Source: Diphasiastrum complanatum (lineage: Eukaryota; Streptophyta; Lycopodiopsida; Lycopodiales; Lycopodiaceae). Taken from it: 64,000 bases of DNA. The notes under the pieces were generated by a model. The model was not told where the DNA came from. It did no database searches and was given only the letters and a program-made list of their open reading frames with translations. A program made the translations under genes and the position numbers. The stretch lies in assembly GCA_029204225.1 (NCBI GenBank), contig CM055096.1, forward strand, positions 39,468,461-39,532,460, written 5' to 3'. Position 1 is the stretch's first letter. Each line of letters begins with the position of its first letter. Of this stretch, positions 46,873 to 58,776 are shown in pieces.

Positions 46873-48642
46873 AGATCCATACTTGTTCTTGTAAACCCAT
46901 TTACATTTTACAGTCTTCTTGTCAATGGTAATGGCTCCAGATTCCAGATGTTGTTCTGCTCCATGGATTTCATCTCGTCTTCCATTGCTTCAATTCACTT
47001 GTCCTTATCTAGACAGTTGATAGCTTTTTCATATGATTGAGGTTCTCCTTCAAATCCACAACACTCCTTTGATATAGAGGTTGAGCTATCAAGTACAAAT
47101 CTAACAAGTGCTCTTCTTTTTCACATAGATCTTCTTGGAGAGTCCGTAGTCAGTTTGATGGCCTTGTCTTTGTCAAGCTTCTTGCCTTTGTTGACTACTG
47201 ACTTTCGATGAGTAGCAGGTGTCCTAGGTATAGGATCTGCGCCTAGCTTCTTGTCATCTGAACAGTCATTATGTCCATTTGGGATTTGAGCATCTTGTTC
47301 CGGGTGCTCAAGGTTCGCTCCCTCCGTAGATGTCGGCAGGTCATAGCAACCTTTGGTCAAGATTTCATAGCCAACTGGATCACCATCAACCATTGTCTTT
47401 GACTCATCATATTTGATGTCTCTGACAGTTGATCTGTCTGTTGTCAGACATGTAGATCTTATAGTATGACAAATGAGCATCATATCCTACAAGGAATCCT
47501 TGCTCCACCTTTTCAACCAACTTCTTTCTCTTCTGATCTAGAATGTGGGCATATGTTATGCATCCAAAAAAGCGTACATGTGCCAGACTGGGTTTGTTGC
47601 CCCACCAAAGCTCGTGTGGCGTGGTACGTGCAATGCTGGACTCTACATGTCCTATTTTGCAAATAGTTGGTTGTAGCTACTGCTACAGCCCATAAGAATT
47701 TTAATACATTTGAATAGGCCATCATGGATCTTGCAACTTCCATGAGAGTCCGATTTCTCCTCTTTGCTACACCATTGTATTGTGGTGTGTAGGGGGTAAA
47801 GTCTTCAAGTGAAGTATGCCTCCGTTGGTGCAAAACTCCGCAAAGCGTTTGGAGACGTATTCTCCTCCTCTGTCTGTTCTCAGCTGCTTTACCTTCTTGT
47901 CAGTCCATTTCTAAGCCCAATTCATGAACTCTGTGAATTTGTCCAAGGCCTTTGATTTGTTGTGGATAAAATACACGGCTGCAAACTTGTTGAAATCATC
48001 GATGAAAGTGATGTAGTATTTTGAACCTCCCAGGGAGACCACATCAAACGGTCCACAAATGTCAAAGTGTACCAGCTCCAGGAGTTCTTTCGTTCTGAAA
48101 GAGTCCTTGGTGAATGGTATCGTTTTGACCACAAAATGATTTCTTAGCGTAAGTACGTGACATCTTGCCTTTGTTACAAGCATCGCAGGACTTCAAGCAT
48201 GCTGCATCTTTGATGTCAACGCCAATGAAATCTCCACTCCGACTAGCGTTGTATAGAGCGACTGTATTCATGTGATACAGCCTCCTATGCCATGTAATAA
48301 CCATCAATTCGTTGATCTGGTGAGCTTGCTCAGAAGGTACTTGGATCTTGAGGTGATACAGGTTCTCCTTTCATTTCCCTGTCATGGCAAGCTGAGTGGT
48401 TGCACCTTCAACCACTTCATAATATCACCTTCAAAAGTGACTCTCAGTCTTGCATCTACCATCTTAGCAATAGATAGTAGGTCCTTCTGAAGAGTGGGCA
48501 CATATAGATTGTCGTTGAGCCTTCTATCTCTTCCTTTGGTGCTTAACCACATCGCTCCGGTTCCGCTGACTTTGTGTTTGGAACCGTCTCCCAAGATTAT
48601 GTATATGGAAGACTCTAATTCTTGATAATCAGTGATCATGTG
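46873..48642 (-). pseudogene. Copia-3 protease-side region, integrase and RT start
   Basis: Minus-strand fragments in order. Pre-integrase sequence (LYVPTLQKDLLSIAKM, WHRRLYHMNTVAL) comes first. Integrase core pieces follow (LVHFDICGPFDVVSLGG, FIDDFNKFAAVYFIHNKS, then PQYNGVAKRRNRTLMEVARSM). A linker comes next, then the first RT residues (CKWVYKNKYGSDGT) near 46900. Several frameshifts and stops break it. Confidence 0.8.
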
Positions 48643-50243
48643 TGTAGCGCAGGCATCCCAAAGGGAGCCGGGAACCACGACTTAGCTTTCCACCCTTCAA
48701 CTCTTGCCATCCCAAACCCACTTGACATACAAGCAGCCAACTCGCCAACAACGATCAGACTTAACCAGCTTGAAGTTCCGAAAACCAACATTCAGATCCA
48801 ACCTGGCGCCATGCCAGATCGGGGGTCCCGATGTGGATGACTTCCCTCCAAGCAAACCGCCCGACATACATCAAACTTAACCAACTCAAAGCTTCGTTAC
48901 AAACGAGTAACATCCATTCCAAGCAAGCGGTCTGACTTACATCAGACTTAACCAACTAAAAGCTTCGTCACAAGCGCTGGAAGCCAACCTAGCGCCACGC
49001 CAGACTGGAAAGCCATAAACAGGTAACTTCCACCCAAGCAAGCCATCCAACTCAACCGACAGGTTAGAGCCCGTTCCCCAAGAGCTTAACCCATTCACGT
49101 TCACACAAGGAACACTCAGAACCACAAGCCGCGACAGATATAGAGACAACCAGTTCCTGGACCAAATGGTCCCGACAGCATACCGCTGGCACCACGGACC
49201 GAATGGTCCCGACGGCATACCGTTGGCGTCCCGGGATACGACCCTTAGCTATGTGCCAACTTAAAAATTTGGAAGCGGCCTTACAACTGGCGCTTTTATC
49301 GAACACTGAAACCCAGAAGGTAATTAGAGTCAGTTTGAGAAAAATCCCACTTTATTGATAAATCTCAGAAGATTACATTTCAAGTGTGTGACCGACCCTA
49401 GTCTCCGGGGCGCTAGCATGCCAAGATGAGAGCCATGACAACATTCCAGCAAGGGAGGCTGAGACTTGGTTGGAGCTTGCCCTGAGTCACAACCCACACT
49501 CCCCTATAGTATTGGTGTGATTCGGCACCCCCCCTCATACCAAGCACTCTACCCAAGCTGGTAAAGCACGTTTTTTCTCTCTCTAGGATTTTCTCTTTCT
49601 AGAAAGTCATTTTCTTTTTCTAGATTTTATTGATCCCTAGGCTTCCTTTAATCATGCCTAGATCGTGTGAGGTGATTGCACATCGATCTGAGCTCTCTGG
49701 ACTCCGCTAGAACCTTGGGGAACGGGCTCTGACCTGTCGGCTGAGTTGGATGGCTTGCTTGGGTGGAAGTTACCTGTTTATGGCTTTCCAGTCTGGCGTG
49801 ACACCAGGTTGGCTTCCAGCGCTCATGACGAAGCTTTCAATCGGTTAAGTCTGATGTAAGTCAGACCGCTTGCTTGGAATGGATGTTACTCGTTTGTAAC
49901 AAAGCTTCGAGTTGGTTAAGTTTGATGTATGTCGGGCGGCTTGCTTGGAGGGAAGTCACCCACATCGGGACCCCCGATCTGGCATGGCGCCAGGTTGGAT
50001 CTGAATGTTGGTTTTCGAAACTTCAAGTTGGTTAAGTCTGATCGTTGTTGGCGAGTTGGCTACTTGTATGTCAAGTGGGTTTGGGATGGCAAGAGTTGAA
50101 GGCTGGGAAGCTAAGTCGTGGTTCCCGGCTCCCTTTGGGATGCCTGCGCTACATGTGGTATCACAGCCGACTGTCCGGTCAGCTATGCGGATCTCACGAA
50201 AATGGCCACAGTTTGGGGTTCATCAAGACAACTGTTGTGCAAG

Positions 50244-50628
50244 GTGCTGCCCACAGTGTAAGCACGGGTGCGTCCACGGTCGGGGTGGTCGGCAGAACGG
50301 GGGACTTGATGAGTCAAGTTGCTGCCCTTGAGGTGTAAGCACGGTCAGTTCTCGCGGTTCGGGCCTGGCGCTGTCTGCACGTAAGACGGATGAGGCCAAG
50401 TGCTGCCTAGGTAGGTGAAAGCAAGGTCTGTACTTGTGGGGTGCGGGGCGACATATTCGAGCTGTAGAGGTTAACCATTGATACAGAGATGCTGCTCAAA
50501 TTCGGGTGTAAAGCACGGGTGGTTAGCTGTCGGTGCGGGATAGTTGCCGATCGTTTAGCTATAAGGGCTATCAACCAAAAAGTGGTGGGGCGTGACTGAG
50601 GCAATGTGCTGCTTAATGGTGAAAGCAC
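50244..50628 (+). other. Family B copy 2 leader stem-loop array
   Basis: Same five GTGCT...AGCAC hairpins as family A. The first is 50244-50265 and the last 50606-50628. In the second the left arm is TTGCT. The leader similarity with family A ends shortly after the fifth unit. Confidence 0.68.
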
Positions 50629-50668
50629 GGATGGTTGGAGGGGTGTCCTATGTGGGCTGATTCTGTGA

Positions 50669-52400
50669 ACTATTTGTATGGGCGCGGCAGGCATAGGTCC
50701 GTTGGCAGGACCATCTCAAAGGGGGACCTTGTCTTTGTTACTTGTTAGTAAACTTGCTTGAATGTCTTACTTGTATGTATTCGTGGTGAGTCTTAATACT
50801 CGTGCTTTGCCTGGTTTGCATGATTGCTTGTGATACAAGGAGCTGATGGCTCGAGAAGGAACCTTTTCTTTTGAAGACTGATACCATCAAACAAAGAGGA
50901 CTACAAAATCTGTGGGGCGGATTTGCAGTTCAAGTACTCGCATGTGAACGGCAACGAAACGACTCAATGTTTGCAAAGGATGGATGGCTAGCCTGTTTCT
51001 TGGGTTAGTTTCATTTGTGACAACGCCCACCAGATGCAAGCAGAAAGTCAAAAAGTTGGAAAGGGCAATTTCAGGGGAGATCTTCTATGGAGCAGTTGGT
51101 CTTCATTTTGGGACGGCCACCTTCGGAACTGAAACTCACTGAGCATGGGTGATATCCAGTATCAGTTGGGTTTTTCCTCAAAGGGGAAAGACTAAGATCC
51201 TCTTCAGAGATTGGCAACAAGTTGGATCGAGCCATAATCCTAGCAGATGGGAAGCAAAGTGTTGGAAAGGCTTTTTGTCCGAAGAACTTTACTCTAAGAC
51301 CGATCAGCTGATTTTATAAGTGGAGGGGAACTATCACACACACCTCTCTCTTGGGGCAAATTTTAAATGAAAGTTGATCAAAATGGGGGCAAATTCAAGG
51401 TGACCTAGCCATACTCACACGAGGGGACTGGCGAACTTTGGACCTAATAAGTTGACAAGTTTTTGTTGTGGAAAGGAAACTTTGTTATAGGCTTTCTCTG
51501 GACCAGCAATGATGAGGAAACATATGAGTACATTGGCTTGTGTTACATGTAAGGCAGCTGATTAATGAAGGAACTGTGAAAGTTGAGTCTTGCATAAGAA
51601 ACTTGGTATTTCGAACGGACGCTAAGGGACAGTTCGCGTTGAGATCGGACTAGTGCAAACTCTGGGTGCATGTGTCTGATTCAAAGAGAGCTACTTGAAG
51701 CCAAGCTTGATGTACACTTCTTGTTTTGACTGTGAGGCAACTGACCAGTGATGGAATTTTGAAAGTCAAGTTTTGCGCGACGGACATGGTGCTTCAAACA
51801 AACGCGAAGAGATAGTTCGGATGCGGATCAAACTGGTGCGACCCTTTGGCTTTCCACGAGGTGAATGGTTACATTTGGGCTGATTCAAAGAGCTACTTCA
51901 AGCTAAGTGAGAGGTGCATTGCGGAGTACTCAATCTTTGCCTACCTTAAAGAGCTAAGATGGAAAAGTATCAAGATCAGGCTGGGACAAGGAGAGAAATC
52001 AAGGTGCAGAAGCAACAAGGCACGGAGTGGACCATAAAGTGGGCAATTAAATGATAAATCCTTTGGCTCAGGGAGCCCTGATACCCGTGCGAAACTGAAC
52101 AAATCTGGAGCTCAGGGAGCTCAACACAAAGTGCATCAACATAAGGTTTTTGGGTTTTACGAAAGCGATATCAAATTTACGCTTTTCCCAGACAAAGATA
52201 TATTTTCAAGTTATGTAATCTTTCAGTACAAAGAGCTGAGCCTCCAACTTGTGGTGTGTCAGCTTCAATGTTAATAAAAGCAGCCAATAAATTGAGTACT
52301 GTGCCAAGTAGCTTAAATGTATAGTTATTTTAATTGGGAGACACCTTTACTTTAATCTGACATCTGATGAGGACATCGGATTTCATAAAGGTGGGGTGGA
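50669..52400 (+). other. Family B copy 2 internal region, non-coding
   Basis: Collinear with 25000-26973 of copy 1 but with one unit where copy 1 has two. It contains about 90 bp near 51165-51230 not present in copy 1, and lacks about 85 bp before AAGGTTTTTGGGTTTT near 52140. No coding motif is recognised. Confidence 0.7.
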
Positions 52401-52817
52401 TGTTGTAAAGCTACCTTTACAAGCTTTACTTCCGGCGCCATCAGCGCTAGCTATGTTCCTGGCGCCAGCAGGCCCCTACTGCTCCCGGCGCCACTGTGAC
52501 CAGAATCCAGCCGGCGCGAAGTTCCTGTGGCTGAAAATCTTTGCGACCCTAGTCTCCGGGACGCTAGCATGCCAAGGCGAGAGCCATGACAACATTCCAG
52601 CAAGGGAGGCTGAGACTTGGTTGGAGCTCGCCCTGAGTTGCAACCCGCACTCCCCTATAGTATTTGTGTGATTCGGCACCCCCCTCATACCAAGCACTCT
52701 ACCCAAGCTGGTAAAGCACGTTTTTCTCTCACTAGGATTTTCTCTTTCTAGAAAGTCATTTTCTCTCTCTAGATTTTATTGATCCCCAGGCTTCCTTTAA
52801 TCATGCCTAGATCGTGT

Positions 52818-53632
52818 TCTATTTTTGGGTTGAGCCATCACTTATCAATAGTGTGGCATTCTCGTGTGCATCTGGTACAGGTCTTCTTCTCACCGTTCTG
52901 CTGTGTCGATTTATTTTTGTTCTTCCACTTGTTTTCTTTTGCTCCCTCTGACTGTTGCTTTTGATCTTGTCTTTGGTCTGACTCCCTCTTAGGCCTGAAA
53001 TTCTTCTTATGCTTCTCTTTGTTGTTGTAGAGAGCTTGATCAGAGTTATCTTTGTCATCAAGGTGTTCGCGGGCTTTCACCTCTTTTCTGATCTCGATTA
53101 TAGCCTTCTCAAGAGTCATCGTTGGATATTTAGAAAGTAGTATTCGGGTCATTTGAAACGATCTTGGTAGAGCTCGCAGCAGGTATGTCTCGACTGAGAC
53201 TGCGTTCATCATTTCAGAATTGTGTAGCGAGAGGAACATGTGCTTTATTCTTCTGATGAAGGAAGTGAGGTCTTTACCGTCCCATCTGAGATTGGTCAGC
53301 TAAGAAGCATAATTTGGCGTCGTGATTTCATTTGAAATCTGGTCAGCAAAGCATCCCACATTTTTCTTATTTTAGACTCGTGTGGCTAGATCAAATGTTG
53401 AGCTGTCTTCGATGGAGGAAGACAACATGGCTACTACCTTGTCGTTCTTCTCTCTCCATTCTCGTAGCTCTTTGCCAGTGGTTGTGGGCATCTCTTCCGT
53501 GCCATCAACCCAGGGCCATAGACCTTCTCCTTTCAGTATGAGAGAAGTCTTCACCTTCCATGCTAGGAAGTTTGATTCTGAAGAATCAAGGATTGTGCAG
53601 ATCTTTGATTGAATGCTACTAATGGATGCCAT
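52818..53632 (-). pseudogene. gag: Copia-3 gag with zinc knuckle
   Basis: It starts MASISSIQSKICTILDSSE at 53632 with FLAWKVKTSLILKGEGLW. A stop lies near 53371. It continues with FIRRIKHMFLSLHNSEMM, LLRALPRSFQMTRILL and a Lys/Gln-rich tail to the knuckle CTRCTRECHTIDKC, cut at the family B junction. This is a typical copia Gag layout with at least two stops. Confidence 0.82.
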
Positions 53633-53655
53633 GTGCTTTTATAATCAAAGTCGTG

Positions 53656-54180
53656 GGCTCTGATACCACTGATGGAAATTGTGTCCGTCCACAAGGCTCT
53701 GACCCGACTATTGTTGACAATTGTCACTCCTCACTTGTCATTTTTTATTGTAAATAAAGATCAATCATGAGTACAATGTTCATGATTTGATTTCACACGT
53801 GTGGAGCCTGTTCCCACGTGTGAAAGAAAGTACTTTTCATACTTGTAAATATCTATTTTGATTTTGTATCAATCAAGTTAAGTGTGAACATGATATGACT
53901 AGTTTTTTAGTCAAGTTGACTAGTCACCTAGAAATTAGCTTTTCCTTGCATGTGCATGAGTAAATGCTCCCACATGGCAAGTGGATGTTCATACGTGTGT
54001 ATAGAGTTCTAGAAGATAAGAGTTGACCATTTTCCTTAGATCCTATTTAGTTGTTGGTCAAAGAATCAGGGGTGCACTTCATAGAGTTAAGATTACAAGA
54101 CTCTATTTTCTGACATTAAGGACCATCCTACACTTGGTATAGATCACTAGGTGGAATTGACCATTACTTTCCCCTTAACA
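53656..54180 (-). repeat. Copia-3 5' LTR (511 bp) with primer site
   Basis: The primer site TGGTATCAGAGCC (minus strand, about 53656-53668) abuts the LTR 53670-54180, whose minus-strand ends are TG and CA. Its left-hand partner is absent. Unassigned GLR intron sequence resumes at 54181. Confidence 0.76.
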
Positions 54181-54408
54181 TTTTTGAAGTTGTTTCCTAG
54201 TTATTAGGTAGGCATATTGTGGATGCTTAAAATCGAGGTGCTTCGTTTATTAAAATGGGTACCTAGACCTAATCAACATTCTATTCTCCTATATTAAGGG
54301 TAGTTTTTCTAGTACACGTCTACCATGAAAGTTTGAGAAAAGAGAAATATTTTTTGAGTATTTGTGTAATTGTCATTGAAGCTAACTCTTGTGTTGTTCT
54401 TCATGCAG

Positions 54409-55766
54409 CTATGGATCTCATGAGTGAACCTGTCATTGCAATCATTGGACCACAAACATATGTGATCTCACATTTTGTAGCCCATATGGGTGCTACCACT
54501 CATGTCCCACTTGTGTCATTTTCAGCGCTAGATCCAGCCCTCTCAAAATACCAATACCCTTACTTCGTACGATTGTCACGTAGTGACCGTGCCCAAATGG
54601 AAACTATTGCAGGGGTTGTTGGGTTTTTTGGCTGGACAAAAGTTGTCGCTTTGTATTCTGATGATGAGTTTGGTGCAAGTGGCATCTATGCCCTAAGTGA
54701 TGCTCTTGTTGGGGTGGGAGCCATGATTGTAAACCGCATAGGTCTCAATCTTGAAGTTGGTAGAGATGGCATATGTAGTGCTTTGAATCAATTAGCTCAA
54801 ATGGGATCAAGAATTGTGGTTGTTCATATGCAACCAACCATGGGACGCATTTTATTTAATGAGGCTCATTATTTAAACATGACAATTAGAGGCTATGTGT
54901 GGATTGTAAGTGAGGCATTGTCTAGTGTTTTGGACAAAATTTCTTATGACGATGAGTTTTTCAAGGCAACCCAAGGCTTGATTGGAACACGCACATTCAT
55001 ACCACATTCTAAGAAGTTTCATACCTTTCTCCATGAATGGAAGAAATTAACAAAGAATGAAACTGCTGGAACGGTGGATACCCATATCACATCATACGGA
55101 TTGTATGCATATGACACTATCTGGTTGATAGCTCATGCACTTGACAAATGTTTTAGTCACCATCGATCATTTCCTTTTCACCCTTCGAATGTATTTCCTG
55201 CTGACGTAAGAGGAAATCCAGAGCTTGCCAAACTCAATGTTTCACAGAATGGCTTTCTACAATGTATTCTTGAAACAGAGTTTACTGGAGTCACCGGCAG
55301 AATAAAGTTGGATAAGAGAGGAGATCTCGAGGGTTCATCAACTGAAATTGTGAATATGGTGGGAAGGGGACTTCGAACTGTTGGATATTGGAGTAATGCG
55401 ACAGGGTGTACCAAACATGCCTCACATTTAGCTAGTCGAGGCACGTCAGAAATAACTCAGAACAATGCACAAGACCTAGATAGTGTTATCTGGCCTGGTG
55501 GTACAGTGAAGGTCCCTCGCGAATGGGTTAATCCAAATAATGGAAAGCCTTTATTGATTGGTGTGCCAGACAAGAAAGACTACTCAGAGTTTGTGGATAT
55601 CACTATTGGTGCAGACAACACCACTAGGTTTCAAGGGTTCTGCATTGATGTTTTCCAGGCTGCTCTCAAATACTTACCCTACTCTGTCCCCTACACGTTA
55701 GTCTCTTATGGAAATGGAAGCTCACCACCGAATTACGATGACCTTGTTGAAAGACTTGCTAACAAG
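54409..55766 (+). CDS. GLR-B exon 2: most of the amino-terminal domain plus start of ligand-binding domain
   Basis: 1358 nt; with exon 1 it gives 567 whole codons. Acceptor CATGCAG; end AACAAG before GTATGTTC. Motifs run in order VIAIIGPQ, HVPLVSFSALDPALSKYQYPYF, FFGWTKVVALYSDDEFG, TRTFIPHSKKF, YGLYAYDTIWLIAHALD, then S1 of the ligand-binding domain (KPLLIGVPDKKDYSEF, FQGFCIDVFQAALKYLPY). The frame is fully open and closely matches GLR-A exon 2. Conserved intron sequence begins about 54185. Expression could be affected by the very long intron before it, but splicing signals are intact. Confidence 0.9.
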
Positions 55767-56052
55767 GTATGTTCTTCATGTAAAAACTACTGAACCTTGC
55801 TAGTTTTGAAACAATCTTTACGCTAGATTCTATGATTTCGATTTACTGTTCCAATTTTTTTCCTTTAAACTACTCTGAATTTTAGGTCAAATCCAACAAT
55901 TCCACCTGAATTTATTTGAAAAGAACATATTTGTGAAGCACTAGACATATGTGGTGTTTTAACCTTATCGTAGGACCATCTTCTTTGAGGCTACCAAATT
56001 TCATAATGCTGCCCATGCATGATGTTTCAATGGAGCTACTACTCATATCTAG

Positions 56053-56829
<777 letters not shown>

Positions 56830-57180
56830 CCTCCTCCATGGTACATAGCTGCCAGAGCCTATCTTCTCGAGGTGTCCTTTGTAGGTGACCTATCTATACC
56901 TACGGATGGTGTGAAGAGGCACAAAGTTGTTCCACAACAATTCAAAGATGACATGAAAGCCAAACAAAAAACTAAAAAGGGTAATAAAAAGAAGGCCGGA
57001 AGGCTTTCGAAGATCAGTCCTTCTGTTGTTTGGACTGATGAACTTAATCAAAGCTTTGAAGCTTTGAAGATGTTGGTGTCTACAGCCCCTATCTTACACA
57101 TAGTGGACCCTAGCAAGTCCAACTTGACCGCTAATTTGCTTGACCAGACCTTTTTAGACATATTATTTAAAGATAAATAA
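56830..57180 (+). pseudogene. Ty3/gypsy connection - RNase H fragment
   Basis: Plus-strand frame with a Lys-rich stretch (KAKQKTKKGNKKK), then VVWTDELNQSFEALKMLVST and APILHIVDPSKS. This is the gypsy RT-connection to RNase H border. No RT catalytic motif or integrase is present. Confidence 0.68.
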
Positions 57181-57500
57181 CTAATAATGAGATCCCTTTG
57201 AAAGGTGTGATAAGATTCACTAACTGTGTCCAATAGTTGTAAAGCTCAAGAATACCATGAGAGGCGACATATCTGCCTGCAGATCTCCTTGGGTGATATA
57301 ATTGCTAAGTATAGGTATTTTCCTCTACTAGTGTTTGTCTCCCCAACAAACTCAACACTCTTTGCAAATAGATGATTAGCTGAAAATGGCCTTTGTACAT
57401 GAGGCACAATTAAGGGCTTACCACATATCACCCATGATGAAGTAGAGTACACTATGCCTCTTTTGCATACGTAGTTGTGTACGTGACTAGAGTGTCAAAG
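57181..57500. other. Unassigned stretch before the Gag element
   Basis: A 68-codon minus-strand frame (57246-57452) has no motif I recognise. No GLR exon is evident. Confidence 0.35.
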
Positions 57501-58410
57501 TGCTACGCCGGCGCCTCAAAGGGACATTGGGCTTGAGCGGTTTCCCCAACACGCGCTTAGGTCTAACATTCATCCATCATGCACTTACGTAAGAGCCAAC
57601 TCAGAAACGTAACAAGCTTAACCATTCAGACTTAAGAAAACTAGAATCCCAACCAACCCGAAAGCCAACTCAGAATCCGTCCCCAAAAGGTAACCAAAGG
57701 CAAAGACAAGCCACACATGAAACCCAAGGCATAGTGGGCACCAAACTGACCAATTGGCATAGCTGCAAGCCCCACGTCGATGACGAGGACCCTTAGGCAC
57801 CGGTGACGCAAAAAGGTTGTAGTAAGGGTCCTTCCACTTGGACCAGTCCCGGAGGCGAAACCGAAATGGTAATCATCCCCAAGGATCAACTTTATTAGAT
57901 TTGGAAGATGTTACATTCATACATAGACTGACCGGTCTCGGGGCCACCAACACATGCTGGGCATTGTGCCTGGCTCGTGCTGGTAGAGGGAGTTGAGACC
58001 TGGCGACTGGATTCCTGGCGCTGGTTGAGCTGCCCAAGTTTTTGTCTGCCGGACTCCCCCTATAGTTCTGATGTGATTCGACGCACCCCCTCTGGTTTGA
58101 AACATAGTGCTTTCTGGTAAAGCACGCTTTTTAGGACTTAGTTTTTATTTTGCTGATTAAGCCTGGTAGAATCAGTCTGGCTCTCGGACATGGGTCCCGG
58201 GAGCCGTCTCGACGGCAGAATCAACTTGCTTTCCTGACCAGGCCATGACTCGAGCTCCAAAGCTAGCTCATGACTTGTGACTACTTGACTGGCTCACCAT
58301 AGGTCGGAGGCTCAGTCCTTGACGTTCTAACTTGCTCTGGGACCTTAGAGAGTGTCACCCCTTAGAGTCTTACAAGGCACGCTGGGTGCACCTGAGTCAT
58401 ATTTACAACA
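57501..58410 (-). repeat. G1 3' LTR (family A type)
   Basis: The plus strand starts TGCTACGCCGGCGCC and ends ATTTACAACA. It aligns along its length with the 918-bp family A LTRs but is more diverged, with small indels. Confidence 0.86.
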
Positions 58411-58776
58411 TCCTCCCCTCGTTTGAGAAAGCTGATGTCCTCATCAGGGCCAAACTAGAACCTAAGACTCATGGCACGGGCTTAATTCACCAGCCAGACT
58501 TTATTCACATATACAAGGGCACGGGCTTGATTCACCGGCTAAAGGAGACCAACTGTAAAGAGAAGTAAAAATATTTTTTTTGCACCTAGCACAGGAAAAG
58601 TGTGGATCTAGTTCACTTACGTAAAACCTGTGTAAAGCTGCTGCACTTAGACATTAGACTGAAGCTCACTCCTCGATGAGAAATGCGGCTTACTTTATTA
58701 ACATGAAAGAAAAAGGTACTTACGGCTCCCTTAAGTCTCAGATATGTCGTTTTCGTCGCACGTCTGGATGAGTCCC

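Larger units (their letters stand above)
48643..52817 (+). mobile_element. Family B copy 2 flanked by inverted LTR pieces
   Basis: A rearranged family B element inside copia-3. Left to right: an almost full LTR on the minus strand (48643-49713), then a plus-strand LTR 3' part (about 49714-50153). The primer site is TGGTATCACAGCC (50156-50168, one base off). The internal region (to 52400) follows, then the plus-strand LTR start (52401-52543) and a minus-strand LTR segment (52544-52817). Orientation flips at both junctions, and both involve a point within the first 175 bp or so of the LTR. No target duplication was found. Confidence 0.8.
46873..54180 (-). mobile_element. Copia-3: truncated copia element split by family B copy 2
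   Basis: Minus-strand copia in GLR-B intron 1. It has a 5' LTR at 53670-54180 (511 bp; TGTTAAGGGG...CCATCA on the minus strand), a tRNA-Met primer site next to it, gag (53632-52838), then the family B insertion (48643-52817). The rest of the polyprotein (48642-46873) breaks off at the start of RT. The 3' half, including the 3' LTR, is missing. Beyond 54180 the sequence returns to GLR intron homology. Confidence 0.82.

Noticed and set aside
54333-54408. Upstream Met (MRKEKYFLS) as an independent start for GLR-B exon 2.
   Set aside because: A strong acceptor at 54407-54408 and exact phase agreement with exon 1 show this stretch is intron.
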